DNA of 64,000 nt from Alphaproteobacteria bacterium. GTDB lineage: Bacteria > Pseudomonadota > Alphaproteobacteria > UBA2966. Below the pieces are notes generated by a model that was not told where the DNA came from, searched no databases, and saw nothing but the letters and a program-made list of their open reading frames with translations. Made by a program: the position numbers and the translations under genes. Shown here one piece after another: positions 17,261 through 26,251 of this stretch (position 1 is the stretch's first letter; every line of letters starts with the position of its first letter). The stretch covers positions 1-64,000 of the forward strand of contig JASLXG010000094.1 in the NCBI GenBank assembly GCA_030740435.1, read 5' to 3'.

Positions 17261-19326
17261 GCCACCGCGGCATCGCGTTCGAAAAGATAAAGCAGCACCC
17301 GAAGGGCCTGGCCCCGCGGGCTCGTAAGATCGCCGTCGCGCTCCAGGATCAGCCGCGCATCGTCGCGCGCCGTGGCCAGCAGCTCGCCATGCGCCCCCAG
17401 ATCGGCCAGGCGGAAGGCCGGCAGGCCGCTTTGGCGGGTGCCCAGAACCTCGCCGGCACCGCGCAGCTTGAGGTCTTCCTCGGCAATCAGGAAGCCGTCC
17501 TCGGTTTGGCGCATGATTTCGAGGCGCTGGCGGGCCACCGGGCCCAGCGGCGGGGCGTAGAGCATGAGGCAGCTCGAGGCGGCGGCGCCGCGCCCCACCC
17601 GGCCGCGCAACTGGTGCAACTGGGAGAGACCAAAGCGTTCGGCGTGCTCGATCACCATGACCGTCGCCTCGGGTACGTCGACGCCGACCTCGATCACCGT
17701 GGTGGCGACCAGAATATCCACCTCGCCGGCGGCGAAGCGGGCCATGACCTCGTCCTTCGGGCCGCTCTTCATGCGGCCGTGCACCAGCGCCACGCGCTGG
17801 CCGAAGCGCTGGGCGAGATGGGCCTGGCGCTGCTCGGCGGCGGCCAGGTCGCTGAGCTCCGATTCGGCCACCAACGGGCATACCCAATAGACCCGGGCGC
17901 CGCTGGCGACGTGGCGCTCGAGCGCCCCCACCACCTCGTCCAGGCGCTCCAGCGGCAGTGCCCGGGTTTCCACCGGCAACCGGCCCGGCGGCTTTTCGTC
18001 GAGCCGCGAGGTTTCCATGTCGCCAAACGCCGTCAACGCCAGCGTGCGCGGGATCGGCGTCGCCGTCATCACCAGAAGATCGCAGCGCCCGGCGCCCTTG
18101 GCGCTCAGCGCCAGGCGCTGGTGGACGCCGAAGCGGTGCTGCTCGTCGATCACGGCGAAAGCCAGGTCGGCGAATTCGACCTCTTGCTGGAAAATCGCGT
18201 GGGTGCCCACCAGGATATCGATCTCGCCCGCCGCCAGGGCCCTGAGCGTCGCCGCCCGGCCCTTCTGGCGGCCGCGGCCGAGCAGCAGCCCGAGTTCGAC
18301 CCCGGCGCTCCGGGCTAACGGCTCGAGGCTGGCGAAGTGCTGCCGGGCCAGGATCTCGGTCGGTGCCATCAGGGTGGCCTGGGCGCCGGCCTCGACGGCC
18401 GTCAGCATGGCCAGAAGCGCGACGATGGTCTTGCCGCTGCCGACGTCGCCCTGCAACAGCCGCAGCATGCGGTGCTGGGCCGCCAGGTCGGCGTCGATCT
18501 CGCCTAGCGTGCGTTCCTGGGCGGCGGTGAGCTGGTAGTCGAGCACAGCGATGACGCGCTGGCGCAAGCGACCCTCCGCCCGGGTGGCCCGGCCGGCCCG
18601 GCGGCGCAGGCTGCGGCGCATCAGGGCCAGAGCCAATTGATTGGCCAGCAGCTCGTCATAGGCCAGCCGCGCCCGGGCCGGAGCCAAGGGCTCCAGCTCC
18701 TCGGCCTCGGCCGGGGCGTGGACGGTTTGCACGGCGGCTCGCCAATGCGGCCAGGTTTGCGCCGTTTGCTGTGCCGGATCGAGCCAAACCGGCAGCTCGG
18801 GCAGCTCGGCCAGGGCATCGTTCATGGCGCGCTGCAAGGCTTTGGCGGTGAGCCCGGCGGTCAGCGGATAGACCGGCTCGATGGTCTGGATGCGCTCCAG
18901 CTCGGCCGACTCGCCGATGTGGTCGGGATGGCTCATCTGCAATTCGCCGCGAAAGCGCTCGAGCCGGCCCGAGACCACGCGGCTGGCCCCTTCGGGCAGC
19001 ACGCGCAGCAGGTAATCGGGGCGGGCGTGGAAGAACACCAGCGTGATCTCGCCGCTTTCGTTGTGGCACATCACACGGTAGGGCAGGCGCCGGTTGGCTG
19101 CCGGCAGGTGGGAACCTACCTCGATGGTGAGGGTGGCCACGACACCATCGGGGGCGCTGTCGAGCGGCGGTGAGAAACGCCGGTCCAGCAGGCCGCTGGG
19201 CAGGTGCCAAAGCAGATCGAGCGGTCGTTCCAGATCCAGGCGGGCGGCGGCCTTGGCAATGCGCGGCCCGACGCCGGCCAGGGCGGTCAGGGGACGGAAC
19301 AGCGGAAACAGGATCTCCGGTCGCAT
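17242..19326 (-). CDS. recG: ATP-dependent DNA helicase RecG
   Basis: A 694-residue RecG, which drives branch migration and fork reversal during recombination and repair of stalled replication forks. The N-terminal wedge (OB-fold) domain covers about residues 1-230. Helicase motifs follow: GDVGSGKTIVALLAM (Walker A, about 290), LMAPTEILARQHF (Ia), VIDEQHRFGVHQR (DExH type), MTATPIPRTLALTAFGDM (III), DILVATTVIEVGVDVPEA (V) and LSQLHQLRGRVGRG (VI). The C-terminal SGLPAFRLADL region is typical too. Placement beside sdhE and mfd is a common alphaproteobacterial arrangement. It is divergent from sdhE with 131 bp between. Confidence 0.97.
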   Translation of the reverse strand: MRPEILFPLFRPLTALAGVGPRIAKAAARLDLERPLDLLWHLPSGLLDRRFSPPLDSAPDGVVATLTIEVGSHLPAANRRLPYRVMCHNESGEITLVFFHARPDYLLRVLPEGASRVVSGRLERFRGELQMSHPDHIGESAELERIQTIEPVYPLTAGLTAKALQRAMNDALAELPELPVWLDPAQQTAQTWPHWRAAVQTVHAPAEAEELEPLAPARARLAYDELLANQLALALMRRSLRRRAGRATRAEGRLRQRVIAVLDYQLTAAQERTLGEIDADLAAQHRMLRLLQGDVGSGKTIVALLAMLTAVEAGAQATLMAPTEILARQHFASLEPLARSAGVELGLLLGRGRQKGRAATLRALAAGEIDILVGTHAIFQQEVEFADLAFAVIDEQHRFGVHQRLALSAKGAGRCDLLVMTATPIPRTLALTAFGDMETSRLDEKPPGRLPVETRALPLERLDEVVGALERHVASGARVYWVCPLVAESELSDLAAAEQRQAHLAQRFGQRVALVHGRMKSGPKDEVMARFAAGEVDILVATTVIEVGVDVPEATVMVIEHAERFGLSQLHQLRGRVGRGAAASSCLMLYAPPLGPVARQRLEIMRQTEDGFLIAEEDLKLRGAGEVLGTRQSGLPAFRLADLGAHGELLATARDDARLILERDGDLTSPRGQALRVLLYLFERDAAVAYLVSG

Positions 19327-19457
19327 GATCAGCCGGTCACGACGGGGCGTGGGCGAAAAACCATTTTATCCCATCGACAGGGCACCGCCAATGGCTATAC
19401 CGTCGCCTTCCTCCCGGTTCCCCCCCCTCCCACCGATTCAGCGCCCCCGATCCCGGC

Positions 19458-19745
19458 ATGAGCGACAGCGATCCCAGCCCCCATATCGAGACTCTGCGCA
19501 AGCGCTTGCGCTATCAGAGCTGGCACCGCGGCCGGCGCGAAACCGACCTCATGCTGGGCCGTTTCGCGGATCGCCACCTGGCCCATTTCGATGCCGCGCA
19601 GCTCCAGCGCTACGCCGCCCTGCTGGAACTCGACGACGCCGATCTATTCGACTGGGTGAGCCGCAAGAAGGAGCTGCCGGAGAATCTGAAAAGCGACGTC
19701 ATGATGTTGCTGTTGAACTTTAAATTTCACGAAATAACGCCTTGA
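19458..19745 (+). CDS. sdhE: FAD assembly factor SdhE
   Basis: A 95-residue protein of the SdhE/Sdh5 family, which helps attach FAD covalently to the flavoprotein subunit of succinate dehydrogenase. The characteristic segment RGRRETDLMLGRFADRHL contains the RGxxE motif, and the tail has LLELDDADLFDWV. It is encoded just before mfd, with its TGA overlapping the TTG start of mfd, so the two are translationally linked. Sdh structural genes are not in the window. Confidence 0.93.
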   Translation: MSDSDPSPHIETLRKRLRYQSWHRGRRETDLMLGRFADRHLAHFDAAQLQRYAALLELDDADLFDWVSRKKELPENLKSDVMMLLLNFKFHEITP

Positions 19746-22700
19746 TATTAAAAGAAATAAATATCTCTGAATCTGGTCGCTGCACGATCTCCGGCGCCCC
19801 CGACGGCCGGGACTGCCAGGTGCTGGCGGAACTGGTCCGGGAGGCTCGCCAGGCTTCCGGCCAGGGTCTGCTCCACATTGCCCGCGATGAGGCCCGCATG
19901 GCGGCCTTGGCCGAATCCCTGGCCTTTTTCGCGCCCGAGCTCGAGCTCGTTTCGCTGCCGGCCTGGGACTGCCTGCCCTACGACCGCGTATCGCCCAACG
20001 CCGAGGTGGCAAGCCGGCGCATGGACACGCTTTGCCGTCTGGCCGAGGGCGCGGCGCCGGACCTGGTGCTGACCACGGTCAATGCCGCCGGTCAGCGCCT
20101 GCCGACCGGCGACACGGTGCGCGCCGCCACCTTCAGTGCCGGTGTCGGCGACGACATCGACAGCCAGGCGCTGCTGGCCTACCTGGCGCGGAACGGCTAC
20201 GGCCGCACCGGCACGGTGCGCGAGCCGGGCGAGTTTGCCGTGCGCGGCGGCATCATCGATATCTTTCCGCCGGGCCGGGCCGAGCCGCTCAGGCTCGATC
20301 TTTTCGGTGACACCCTTGACGGCGTGCGGCTGTTTGATCCCTTGAGCCAGTTGACCAGTGACCGCATCCAGGAGTTTCGTCTGGAGCCGGTCTCCGAGGT
20401 GCAGCTCGATACCGCCTCCATCGCCCGCTACCGGGCCGGCTACGGCGCCCGCTTCGGGGCCGCGGTGGGCGAGAATGATCCCCTCTACCAGGCCGTCACG
20501 GCGGGCCGGCGCCAGCTCGGCATGGAGCACTGGCTGCCACTCTTTCATGAGCACCTGGAGACGCTCTTCGACTATCTGCCGGGGGCGCCGGTCAGCCTCG
20601 ACCATTTGGCCGACGAGGCGCGCCTGAGCCGCCTCGAGACCATCGCTGATTACTACCAGGCGCGCCAGGCGGCCCGGGCCGGGGGCGAGGAGGGCGTCGT
20701 CTACCGGCCGCTGGAGCCCGAAGCGCTCTATTTGGGTGAGGCCGAGTGGCAGACCCTGCTGGCCGGGCGCCCGGTGTTGACGCTGGCGCCTTTCGACGAG
20801 CCCGACGGGCTCCGGGTGTTTACCGCCGGCGGCCGTCGCGGCCGCGATTTCGCCCCCGAGCGCCAGCGCCAGGAGGCCAATCTTTTCGATGCCTTGGCGG
20901 CCCATATCGCGGCCCAGCAGGCGGCCGGCCGGCGCGTCATGATGGCCTGCTTCAGCGATGGCTCGCGCCAGCGCCTGGCCGGCCTCTTGGCCGACCACGG
21001 CATCGCCGGCGGCCAGGCGGTCGACGACTGGGCCGGCTGCCTGGCCCTGCCGGCTGACGTGCTGGGCCTGGCGGTGCTGGGGCTGGAACACGGTTTCGAG
21101 AGTGCCGAGCTTTGCATCATCGGCGAGCAGGACGTGCTCGGCGACCGCCTGGCCAGGCCGCCCAAGCGCAGCCGGCGGGCCGAGAACTTCATCACCGAGG
21201 CGGCCAGCCTGACGCCCGGCGACTTTGTCGTCCACGTCGACCACGGCATCGGCCGCTTCGAGGGTCTGAGCGCCGTCGAGGTTTCCGGCGCGCCCCACGA
21301 TTGCCTGCTGTTGATCTACGAGGGCGGCGACCGCCTGTTCATCCCGGTGGTCAATATCGAGGTTATCTCGCGCTACGGCTCCGAAAGTGCCGAGGTGGCG
21401 CTCGATCGCCTGGGCGGCAGCGCCTGGCAGGCGCGAAAAGCACGCGCCAAGAAGCGCATTCGCGACATCGCCGATCAGTTGATCGCCATCGCCGCTGCCC
21501 GGCAGCTCCGCCAGGTCGAGGCTATCGAGCCGCCGGCCGGGCTCTACGAGGAATTTTGCGCCCGCTTCCCCTACCACGAGACCGAGGACCAGCGAACCTC
21601 TATCGCCGACGTGCTGGCCGATCTCGCCTCGGGCCGGCCGATGGACCGGCTGGTCTGCGGCGACGTCGGCTTCGGCAAGACCGAGGTGGCCCTGAGGGCC
21701 GCCTTCATCAGCGTCATGAACGGCCGCCAGGTCGCCATCGTGGCGCCCACCACGCTGCTGGTGCGTCAGCACTACCAGACCATCCGCGAGCGTTTCAAAG
21801 GCTGGCCCGTCGAGGTTGGCCGGCTGTCGCGCATGGTCAAGGGAAAGGAAGCTTCGGCAACCCGGGAGGGCCTCGAGGCGGGCCGTATCGAGATCGTCGT
21901 CGGAACTCACGCCCTTTTAGGGAAAAACATCAAATTCAAAGACTTGGGCCTGGTCGTGGTGGATGAGGAGCAGCATTTCGGGGTCACCCACAAGGAGCGC
22001 CTGAAGGAGCTTCGCTCGAACGTCCACGTGCTGACGCTGAGCGCCACGCCGATCCCGCGGACGCTGCATCTGGCGCTTTCCGGGGTGCGTGAGCTCAGCC
22101 TCATCGCCTCGCCCCCGGTCGACCGCCTGGCCATCCGCACCTTCACGCTGCCCTTCGACGCCGTGGTGGTGCGCGAGGCCATCATGCGCGAGCACTACCG
22201 CGGCGGCCAGACCTTCTACATCTGCCCGCGCATCTCCGACATCGACGAGGTTCTGGGCTTTCTCAAGCGCCAGATCCCCGAGGTCAGCGTCGCCGTGGCC
22301 CATGGCCGCCAGAAGGCCAGCGACCTCGACCGCGTCATGAATGGCTTTTACGAAGGCGCTTTCGATGTCCTGGTGGCCACCAACATCGTCGAATCGGGCC
22401 TCGATATCCCCACCGCCAACACCATGATCGTGCATCGCGCTGACATGTTCGGCTTGTCCCAGCTCTACCAGCTGCGCGGCCGCATCGGGCGCTCGAAACT
22501 CAGGGCCTATGCCTATCTGACGCTGCCGGCGCGCCGTCTGCCGACGCCGGCGGCGGAGAAACGGCTGGCCGTCATGCAGGCGCTGGACGGTTTGGGTGCC
22601 GGCTTCAGCCTGGCCAGCCACGACCTCGACATTCGCGGTGCCGGCAACGTTTTGGGCCAGGAGCAGTCGGGCCACATCCGTGAGGTCGGCTTCGAGCTCT

Positions 22701-23224
22701 ACCAGGAGATGCTGGAAGAGGCGGTGGCGGCGGCGCGCCATGACGGCGGTGACGGCGAGGGCGAAGAGGAGCGCTGGTCGCCGCAGATCAACATCGGCAC
22801 TTCCGAGCTCATACCCGAGGCTTACGTGGCCGATCTCGATGTCCGGCTGGGGCTTTACCGGCGCCTCTCACGGCTCGAGGAAAGGGCCGAGATCGACGCC
22901 TTCGCGGCCGAGTTGATCGACCGTTTCGGCAACCTGCCAGAGGAGGTCGAGCACCTCTTGCGCATCGTTGCCATCAAGCAGCTCTGCCGCGCCGCCGGTG
23001 TCGAGAAGCTGGAGGCCGGCCCCCGCGGCGCCACGCTCAACTTCCGCGCCAACGAGTTTGCCAATCCGGCCGGCCTGGTGGCCTTCATCGAAGACCAGGT
23101 CGGCACGGTCAAACTGCGGCCCGACCACAAGCTGGTCTACATGCGCTCCTGGCCCGCCGCCGACGAGCGCTTGACCGGGGCCCAGCGCCTGCTGGTGCAA
23201 CTGGCCGAGATCGCCCAGGAATAG
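19742..23224 (+). CDS. mfd: Transcription-repair coupling factor Mfd
   Basis: A 1160-residue protein that removes RNA polymerase stalled at lesions and recruits UvrA. Domains: UvrB-like region (about 1-400, with LPAWDCLPYDRVSPN and REPGEFAVRGGIIDIFPPG), RNA-polymerase-interaction domain (PGDFVVHVDHGIGRFEGL, about 490), SF2 motor (CGDVGFGKTEVALRAAF about 640, VVDEEQHFGV, LSATPIPRTLHLALSG, NIVESGLDIPTANTMIV), the translocation motif HDLDIRGAGNVLGQEQSG (about 960), and a C-terminal TRCF domain. The start is TTG, overlapping the sdhE stop, without a strong ribosome binding site of its own. Its length matches E. coli Mfd. Confidence 0.96.
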   Translation: MILKEINISESGRCTISGAPDGRDCQVLAELVREARQASGQGLLHIARDEARMAALAESLAFFAPELELVSLPAWDCLPYDRVSPNAEVASRRMDTLCRLAEGAAPDLVLTTVNAAGQRLPTGDTVRAATFSAGVGDDIDSQALLAYLARNGYGRTGTVREPGEFAVRGGIIDIFPPGRAEPLRLDLFGDTLDGVRLFDPLSQLTSDRIQEFRLEPVSEVQLDTASIARYRAGYGARFGAAVGENDPLYQAVTAGRRQLGMEHWLPLFHEHLETLFDYLPGAPVSLDHLADEARLSRLETIADYYQARQAARAGGEEGVVYRPLEPEALYLGEAEWQTLLAGRPVLTLAPFDEPDGLRVFTAGGRRGRDFAPERQRQEANLFDALAAHIAAQQAAGRRVMMACFSDGSRQRLAGLLADHGIAGGQAVDDWAGCLALPADVLGLAVLGLEHGFESAELCIIGEQDVLGDRLARPPKRSRRAENFITEAASLTPGDFVVHVDHGIGRFEGLSAVEVSGAPHDCLLLIYEGGDRLFIPVVNIEVISRYGSESAEVALDRLGGSAWQARKARAKKRIRDIADQLIAIAAARQLRQVEAIEPPAGLYEEFCARFPYHETEDQRTSIADVLADLASGRPMDRLVCGDVGFGKTEVALRAAFISVMNGRQVAIVAPTTLLVRQHYQTIRERFKGWPVEVGRLSRMVKGKEASATREGLEAGRIEIVVGTHALLGKNIKFKDLGLVVVDEEQHFGVTHKERLKELRSNVHVLTLSATPIPRTLHLALSGVRELSLIASPPVDRLAIRTFTLPFDAVVVREAIMREHYRGGQTFYICPRISDIDEVLGFLKRQIPEVSVAVAHGRQKASDLDRVMNGFYEGAFDVLVATNIVESGLDIPTANTMIVHRADMFGLSQLYQLRGRIGRSKLRAYAYLTLPARRLPTPAAEKRLAVMQALDGLGAGFSLASHDLDIRGAGNVLGQEQSGHIREVGFELYQEMLEEAVAAARHDGGDGEGEEERWSPQINIGTSELIPEAYVADLDVRLGLYRRLSRLEERAEIDAFAAELIDRFGNLPEEVEHLLRIVAIKQLCRAAGVEKLEAGPRGATLNFRANEFANPAGLVAFIEDQVGTVKLRPDHKLVYMRSWPAADERLTGAQRLLVQLAEIAQE

Positions 23225-23254
23225 AGCGGGGATCTGCCGGGGAGGGGGCTTTGT

Positions 23255-23932
23255 CTAGACGGTGGCCGGTTCGCTCGCCGCCGCCTCGGCGTTCTCGCGG
23301 GCCATCAGGTCGAAAAGTTGCAGGAAAGTTTCCGGCTCCTGGGCGCCGAACACCACGTAGCGCTGGGCCACGATGAAGCAGGGCACGGCGTTGACCCCCA
23401 TCTCTCGGGCCGTGGCGTCCTCGCGGGCCACCAGGTCGCGATCGTCACCGCGCTCGAGCAACTCGGCCACCAGCTTGGCATCCATGCCAGCGCTCTCGGC
23501 GATGTCGGTGAGCACGGCGTGATCGCCGATGTCGGCGCCGGCCAGGAAGTAGCGGGCGAACAGATCCTCGACCACGGCATCCTGACAGCCGGCCGAACCG
23601 GCCCAGCGGATCAGGCGGTGACTGTCGGTGGTGTTGGGGGTGCGCTGGATGGCATCGAAGGCGAAGTCGAGGCCCTCGCCCAGGCCGGCCTGGCGGATGT
23701 TTTCGAATACCGCCTGGGCCTGCTCGGGGCCGCCGAATTTGCCTTCCACGTAGTCCTTGCGATCGAGACCGCCCGGGGGCATGTCGGGGTTGAGCTGAAA
23801 GGGCCGCCAATTGAGCACGGCCTTGACGTCGAGCCCTGGGGGCAGGCCCGCCAGGGCGCGTTCGAAGCGCCGCTTGCCGATCAGGCACCAGGGACAGACG
23901 GTATCGGAGACGACATCGATCTGCAGTTCCAT
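23255..23932 (-). CDS. DsbA-family oxidoreductase (FrnE-like)
   Basis: A 225-residue cytoplasmic thioredoxin-fold protein of the FrnE / polyketide-oxidoreductase branch of the DsbA family. The active site is near the N-terminus, SDTVCPWCLIGKRRFE (Cys13 and Cys16). A helical insertion follows, with the conserved NTTDSHRLIRWA. The cis-Pro region is GVNAVPCFIVAQRYVVFGAQ. It has no signal peptide, unlike the second DsbA-like protein at 59068. The partner substrate is unknown; disulfide isomerisation or glutathione-linked reduction has been reported for relatives. It is 21 bp downstream of the PleD-like gene and probably co-transcribed with it. Confidence 0.87.
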   Translation of the reverse strand: MELQIDVVSDTVCPWCLIGKRRFERALAGLPPGLDVKAVLNWRPFQLNPDMPPGGLDRKDYVEGKFGGPEQAQAVFENIRQAGLGEGLDFAFDAIQRTPNTTDSHRLIRWAGSAGCQDAVVEDLFARYFLAGADIGDHAVLTDIAESAGMDAKLVAELLERGDDRDLVAREDATAREMGVNAVPCFIVAQRYVVFGAQEPETFLQLFDLMARENAEAAASEPATV

Positions 23933-23953
23933 GGTGGGTTCCTGTTGGCTGCT

Positions 23954-25288
23954 CTAGCGCATGCCTTCGCGGGCGCGGGCGATCAGGCTTTCGGCATCGT
24001 CGCCGGCCTCGAAGGCGGTGACACCCAGCGACAGCGCGACAGTGATCGGTTCTTCGGCTGCGGCGATGGCCAATTCGGTAAAGCGCACCACCGCGGCGAT
24101 GCGCTGGAGCGCAATCTCGGCCACCTGCAAGGGGGTTTCCGGCAGCACCACCACGAAGGAGCCGCCGGCGTACCGCGCCGACAGGTCCTCGGCCCGCAAC
24201 AGGCCCGAGATCATCGTGCCGATCTGGCGCAGCAGCAAATCGCCGGCCACGTAGCCGAATTCGGCGTTGATGTCGGCAAACAGGTCGATGTCGAAGAAAC
24301 CCACGGCTAGGTGCTTTTGCCATTCCTCGGCGTCGGCGATCTGGCTGGCCAGGTGCTCGTGCAGGAAACCGTGGCTGTAGAGGCCGGTCAGGCCGTCGCT
24401 GGTGACCGGGCGCAGGGACTGCATGAAGACCTTGCGCACGGCGAAGCGGTAGCGCTGCTGGATGATCAGCAATTCCAGCCGGGTCTTGAGATCGTCGGCC
24501 AGGATGGGCCGCTGGATTGGTTCGGTGGCGCCGCGCGCCAATTGCATCTCGTCGGCCTCGAAGACGCCCTCGTCGACGATCACCAGAATGGGCAGGTTAA
24601 AGAGACGGGAATTGTGGCGCACATCGGAGCAGAAGCCGAAAAAATCCTGGTCCTCGCCCTGGGATGCCACGATCAGGCCGTCGACGCCCTTCTCGGTCAG
24701 GGCCGCCATGGTGGCGAAGGGGTCGTCGAGGCGGGCTACCACGCGCTGGCTGCCCAGCGCCTCCTGCAGTTCGTCGAGTTCGGCCGCGTCGCGGCCCAGC
24801 AGTACCACGCGGGCGTCCTCGACCTCGACTTCGGGCGATACCGCCTCGATGTCCTTGATGCCGTATTTTTCCACCGTGAAGATGCGCCTGAGCAGTTCCT
24901 CGTGCATGGTGTTGATGCGCAACAGGGCCTGGAGACGGGCGAAGAGCTGCTGATCGTGGAAATTGGCCGGCAAATAGTCGGCTACTTTGCTGCGGAAGCT
25001 TGCCACCTTTTTTTCGATACCGGCGCTCTCGCCGATCAAGATCACCGGCGCCTGGCGGTTGCGCCAGGTCGTGTGGACAGCATCGGAAAGCGCGCTCCAG
25101 GAACTCTCGGCGGGCAGCGTGTTGACGATGACGACGTCGGGGTGGGCCTTGACGACGGCCTCGACGGCATCGGCTTCGTTCTCCACCTGAATGCAGAAAT
25201 AGTCGTGCTGTTCGAGTTTTGCGGGAAGATCGAAGGGGTGTTCCAGATCGGCATCGTAGACCAGGACCCGGGCCGAATAGCTGGGCAT
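23954..25288 (-). CDS. PleD-like REC-REC-GGDEF protein with degenerate key residues
   Basis: A 444-residue protein with PleD architecture: REC-like domain about 1-125, second REC-like domain about 152-290, GGDEF domain about 295-444. The GGDEF domain keeps DGLTGLY (299-304), GFFDIDLF (metal Asp) and the inhibitory RxxD site (Arg365-Ala-Glu-Asp368), but its signature is AGGSF at 374-378 instead of GGDEF. The phosphoacceptor Asp is Asn56 in the first receiver and Ala208 in the second. It is therefore unlikely to be a phosphorylation-activated diguanylate cyclase and may instead bind c-di-GMP. The ATG at 25288 precedes the first receiver strand; upstream frame extension is low-complexity. Confidence 0.85.
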   Translation of the reverse strand: MPSYSARVLVYDADLEHPFDLPAKLEQHDYFCIQVENEADAVEAVVKAHPDVVIVNTLPAESSWSALSDAVHTTWRNRQAPVILIGESAGIEKKVASFRSKVADYLPANFHDQQLFARLQALLRINTMHEELLRRIFTVEKYGIKDIEAVSPEVEVEDARVVLLGRDAAELDELQEALGSQRVVARLDDPFATMAALTEKGVDGLIVASQGEDQDFFGFCSDVRHNSRLFNLPILVIVDEGVFEADEMQLARGATEPIQRPILADDLKTRLELLIIQQRYRFAVRKVFMQSLRPVTSDGLTGLYSHGFLHEHLASQIADAEEWQKHLAVGFFDIDLFADINAEFGYVAGDLLLRQIGTMISGLLRAEDLSARYAGGSFVVVLPETPLQVAEIALQRIAAVVRFTELAIAAAEEPITVALSLGVTAFEAGDDAESLIARAREGMR

Positions 25289-25458
25289 GAAATCACCGTT
25301 TCTTGAGCTCGACACGCCTGGTGCCGGCCACCGGCGCTTAGCGATAGTCGGGCGGCTGCCGCCCTGCCTGTCAACCGGCATCTCGGCTTCTCTCGGCCGA
25401 TTTCCTTGCCGCCTGTTTTGTTCTAAGGTCGGGGCGCCAACAGCAACGGAGATTTGCG

Positions 25459-26223
25459 GTGACGGAACCTTTTGCCCTCGAGGGCGTAACCGCCCTGGTG
25501 ACCGGGGCATCCAGCGGCCTGGGCCGGCATTTCGCCCTGACGCTGGCACGCAGCGGCGCCCGCGTGGCGGTGTGCGCGCGGCGCACCGATCGGCTGGCCG
25601 CCCTGGTCGAGGAAATCGAGGACTTCGACGGCCGCGCCATGGCCTTTGCCCTCGACGTCACCGATTCAGCCAGCGTTCACGCCACCGTCGATGCCGCTGA
25701 GACCGAATTGGGGGCGCTGGGCGTGGTGGTCAACAACGCCGGCGTCGAGGTTACCAAGCCGATCATCGAGATGACCGAGGAGGATTACGACCGGGTGCTC
25801 GATACCAACACCAAGGGCGTCTTCATGATGGCCCAGGAGAGCGCCAAGCGCATGATCCAGCACGGCCACGGCGGCTCCATCATCAACGTCGCTTCGGTGG
25901 CTTCGTTCCGGCCCATCAAGCAACTTTCGACCTATTGCATCTCGAAAGCCGCGGTGGCCCAGATGACCAAGGTCATGGCCCTCGAGTGGGCCCGCCACGG
26001 CATTCGCGTCAACGCCATCGCGCCGGGCTACGTCGAGACAGAGATGAACAGAGAGTTTTTCGCCAGCGAACCCGGCCAGAAGATGATCGCAAGCTTTCCC
26101 CGCCGCCGCCTGGGCCGGCCCCAGGACATGGACGGCATGTTGCTGCTGATGGCCTCGGCGGCCGGCGATTTCATGACCGGCAGCGTGGTCCTGGTCGACG
26201 ACGCCATGAGCCTGGCTCTCTAA
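25459..26223 (+). CDS. SDR-family NAD(P)-dependent oxidoreductase
   Basis: A 254-residue classical short-chain dehydrogenase. The cofactor motif is TGASSGLGRHFA near residue 16, followed by VVVNNAGVEV (NNAG, about 92), the catalytic Ser in INVASVASF, and YxxxK in STYCISKAAVAQ. VNAIAPGYVETEMN is the PG motif. ARRTDRL after strand 2 suggests NADP preference (basic residues), which is inference. The GTG start follows GGAG. It is divergent from the PleD-like gene across a 170-bp gap that must carry both promoters. The substrate is not predictable. Confidence 0.9.
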   Translation: MTEPFALEGVTALVTGASSGLGRHFALTLARSGARVAVCARRTDRLAALVEEIEDFDGRAMAFALDVTDSASVHATVDAAETELGALGVVVNNAGVEVTKPIIEMTEEDYDRVLDTNTKGVFMMAQESAKRMIQHGHGGSIINVASVASFRPIKQLSTYCISKAAVAQMTKVMALEWARHGIRVNAIAPGYVETEMNREFFASEPGQKMIASFPRRRLGRPQDMDGMLLLMASAAGDFMTGSVVLVDDAMSLAL

Positions 26224-26251
26224 CCTCGGATTGAAGGCGCAAGGAATCCTC

